The notes beneath the pieces were generated by a model that did not search any database, was not told the DNA's origin, and worked only from the letters and a program-made list of their open reading frames with translations. From NCBI RefSeq assembly GCF_000006565.2, contig NC_031473.1, forward strand, positions 1,364,001 to 1,428,000: a stretch of 64,000 bases of DNA, given 5' to 3'. Position 1 is the stretch's first letter. Each line of letters begins with the position of its first letter. This DNA comes from Toxoplasma gondii ME49. Taxonomy: Eukaryota > Apicomplexa > Conoidasida > Eucoccidiorida > Sarcocystidae. Made by a program: the position numbers and the translations under genes. Below, in pieces: positions 63,655-64,000 of the stretch.

Positions 63655-63864
63655 GTGAGAGTTGCTCAGGACAGATGCTCGTGTTTTTCTCTGCTAGCAC
63701 TTTGGTCTAAAATGCCCGTTTCCAGTGCTTCTCCCTTTTCCTGGACCCCAGGGCGCTTTTCTCCCCTTTCTGGTTCCTGTCTCTTTTGCAGACTGAACCT
63801 CAATAAAAATCTGCGATGTGTGCAGGCACATGTAAATGCACATCGAAAGTCATATACATTATAT

Positions 63865-63879
63865 ATATATATTTATATT

Positions 63880-63915
<36 letters not shown>

Positions 63916-63937
63916 TATATATATATATATATATATG
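63865..63937. repeat. (TA)n/TATTTA microsatellite block
   Basis: TA runs broken by TTTATA units, in the Sec1 intron after 63654. Similar blocks occur in the same gene at 62708-62775 and 63308-63395. Confidence 0.9.
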
Positions 63938-64000
63938 AACATGTATGCAAGGGATTTTATATCAGAGCATACGAATAAACGAATACGTCGAAATGCTTAG

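Overview
The window is nuclear DNA of a cyst-forming coccidian apicomplexan of the Toxoplasma/Neospora/Hammondia group. The evidence is near-even base composition, intron-rich genes with GT-AG introns, ATGs in a CAAAATGG/AAGATGG-like context, many TGCATGC motifs, many (TA)n microsatellites in introns, and a selenoprotein gene with a SECIS element. The species cannot be fixed from sequence alone. All gene models below were assembled by hand from conserved protein blocks joined at GT/AG borders whose reading phases agree. They are predictions without transcript support.

Layout. 0.6-8.3 kb (-): N-terminal two thirds of coatomer alpha (COPI), running off the left edge. 12.0-16.6 kb (-): rRNA-processing protein EFG1. 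17.4-18.4 kb (+): mitochondrial adrenodoxin-type [2Fe-2S] ferredoxin. 18.55-19.8 kb (-): secreted/membrane TPM-domain (MOLO1-like) protein. 20.2-20.7 kb (-): small protein with faint SRP9 resemblance. 21.4-22.5 kb (+): SelW/Rdx-type selenoprotein with an in-frame UGA and a 3' SECIS hairpin. 22.7-23.3 kb (+): compact unknown gene. 24.0-26.3 kb (-): S-adenosylmethionine synthetase. 28.7-35.0 kb (+): ubiquilin/Dsk2. 37.3-53.3+ kb (+): U2-snRNP-associated SR140/U2SURP. 56.0-57.2 kb (-): four-helix membrane protein resembling Orai calcium channels. 59.2 kb to the right edge (+): Sec1/Munc18 protein.

Most genes are unrelated housekeeping functions: vesicle traffic (alpha-COP, Sec1), ribosome and spliceosome work (EFG1, SR140), protein quality control (ubiquilin), Fe-S electron transfer, methyl-donor synthesis and redox. 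They are single transcription units, not an operon. The most notable stretch is 17-23.3 kb, where six tightly packed genes lie in DNA almost free of (TA)n arrays. Two and probably three of them have introns of only about 41-72 nt, while introns elsewhere in the window are mostly hundreds to more than a thousand nt. Standard annotation is likely to misread this stretch, because of the in-frame UGA and the tiny introns. The other candidate of interest is the Orai-like protein, since apicomplexans are generally said to lack Orai.
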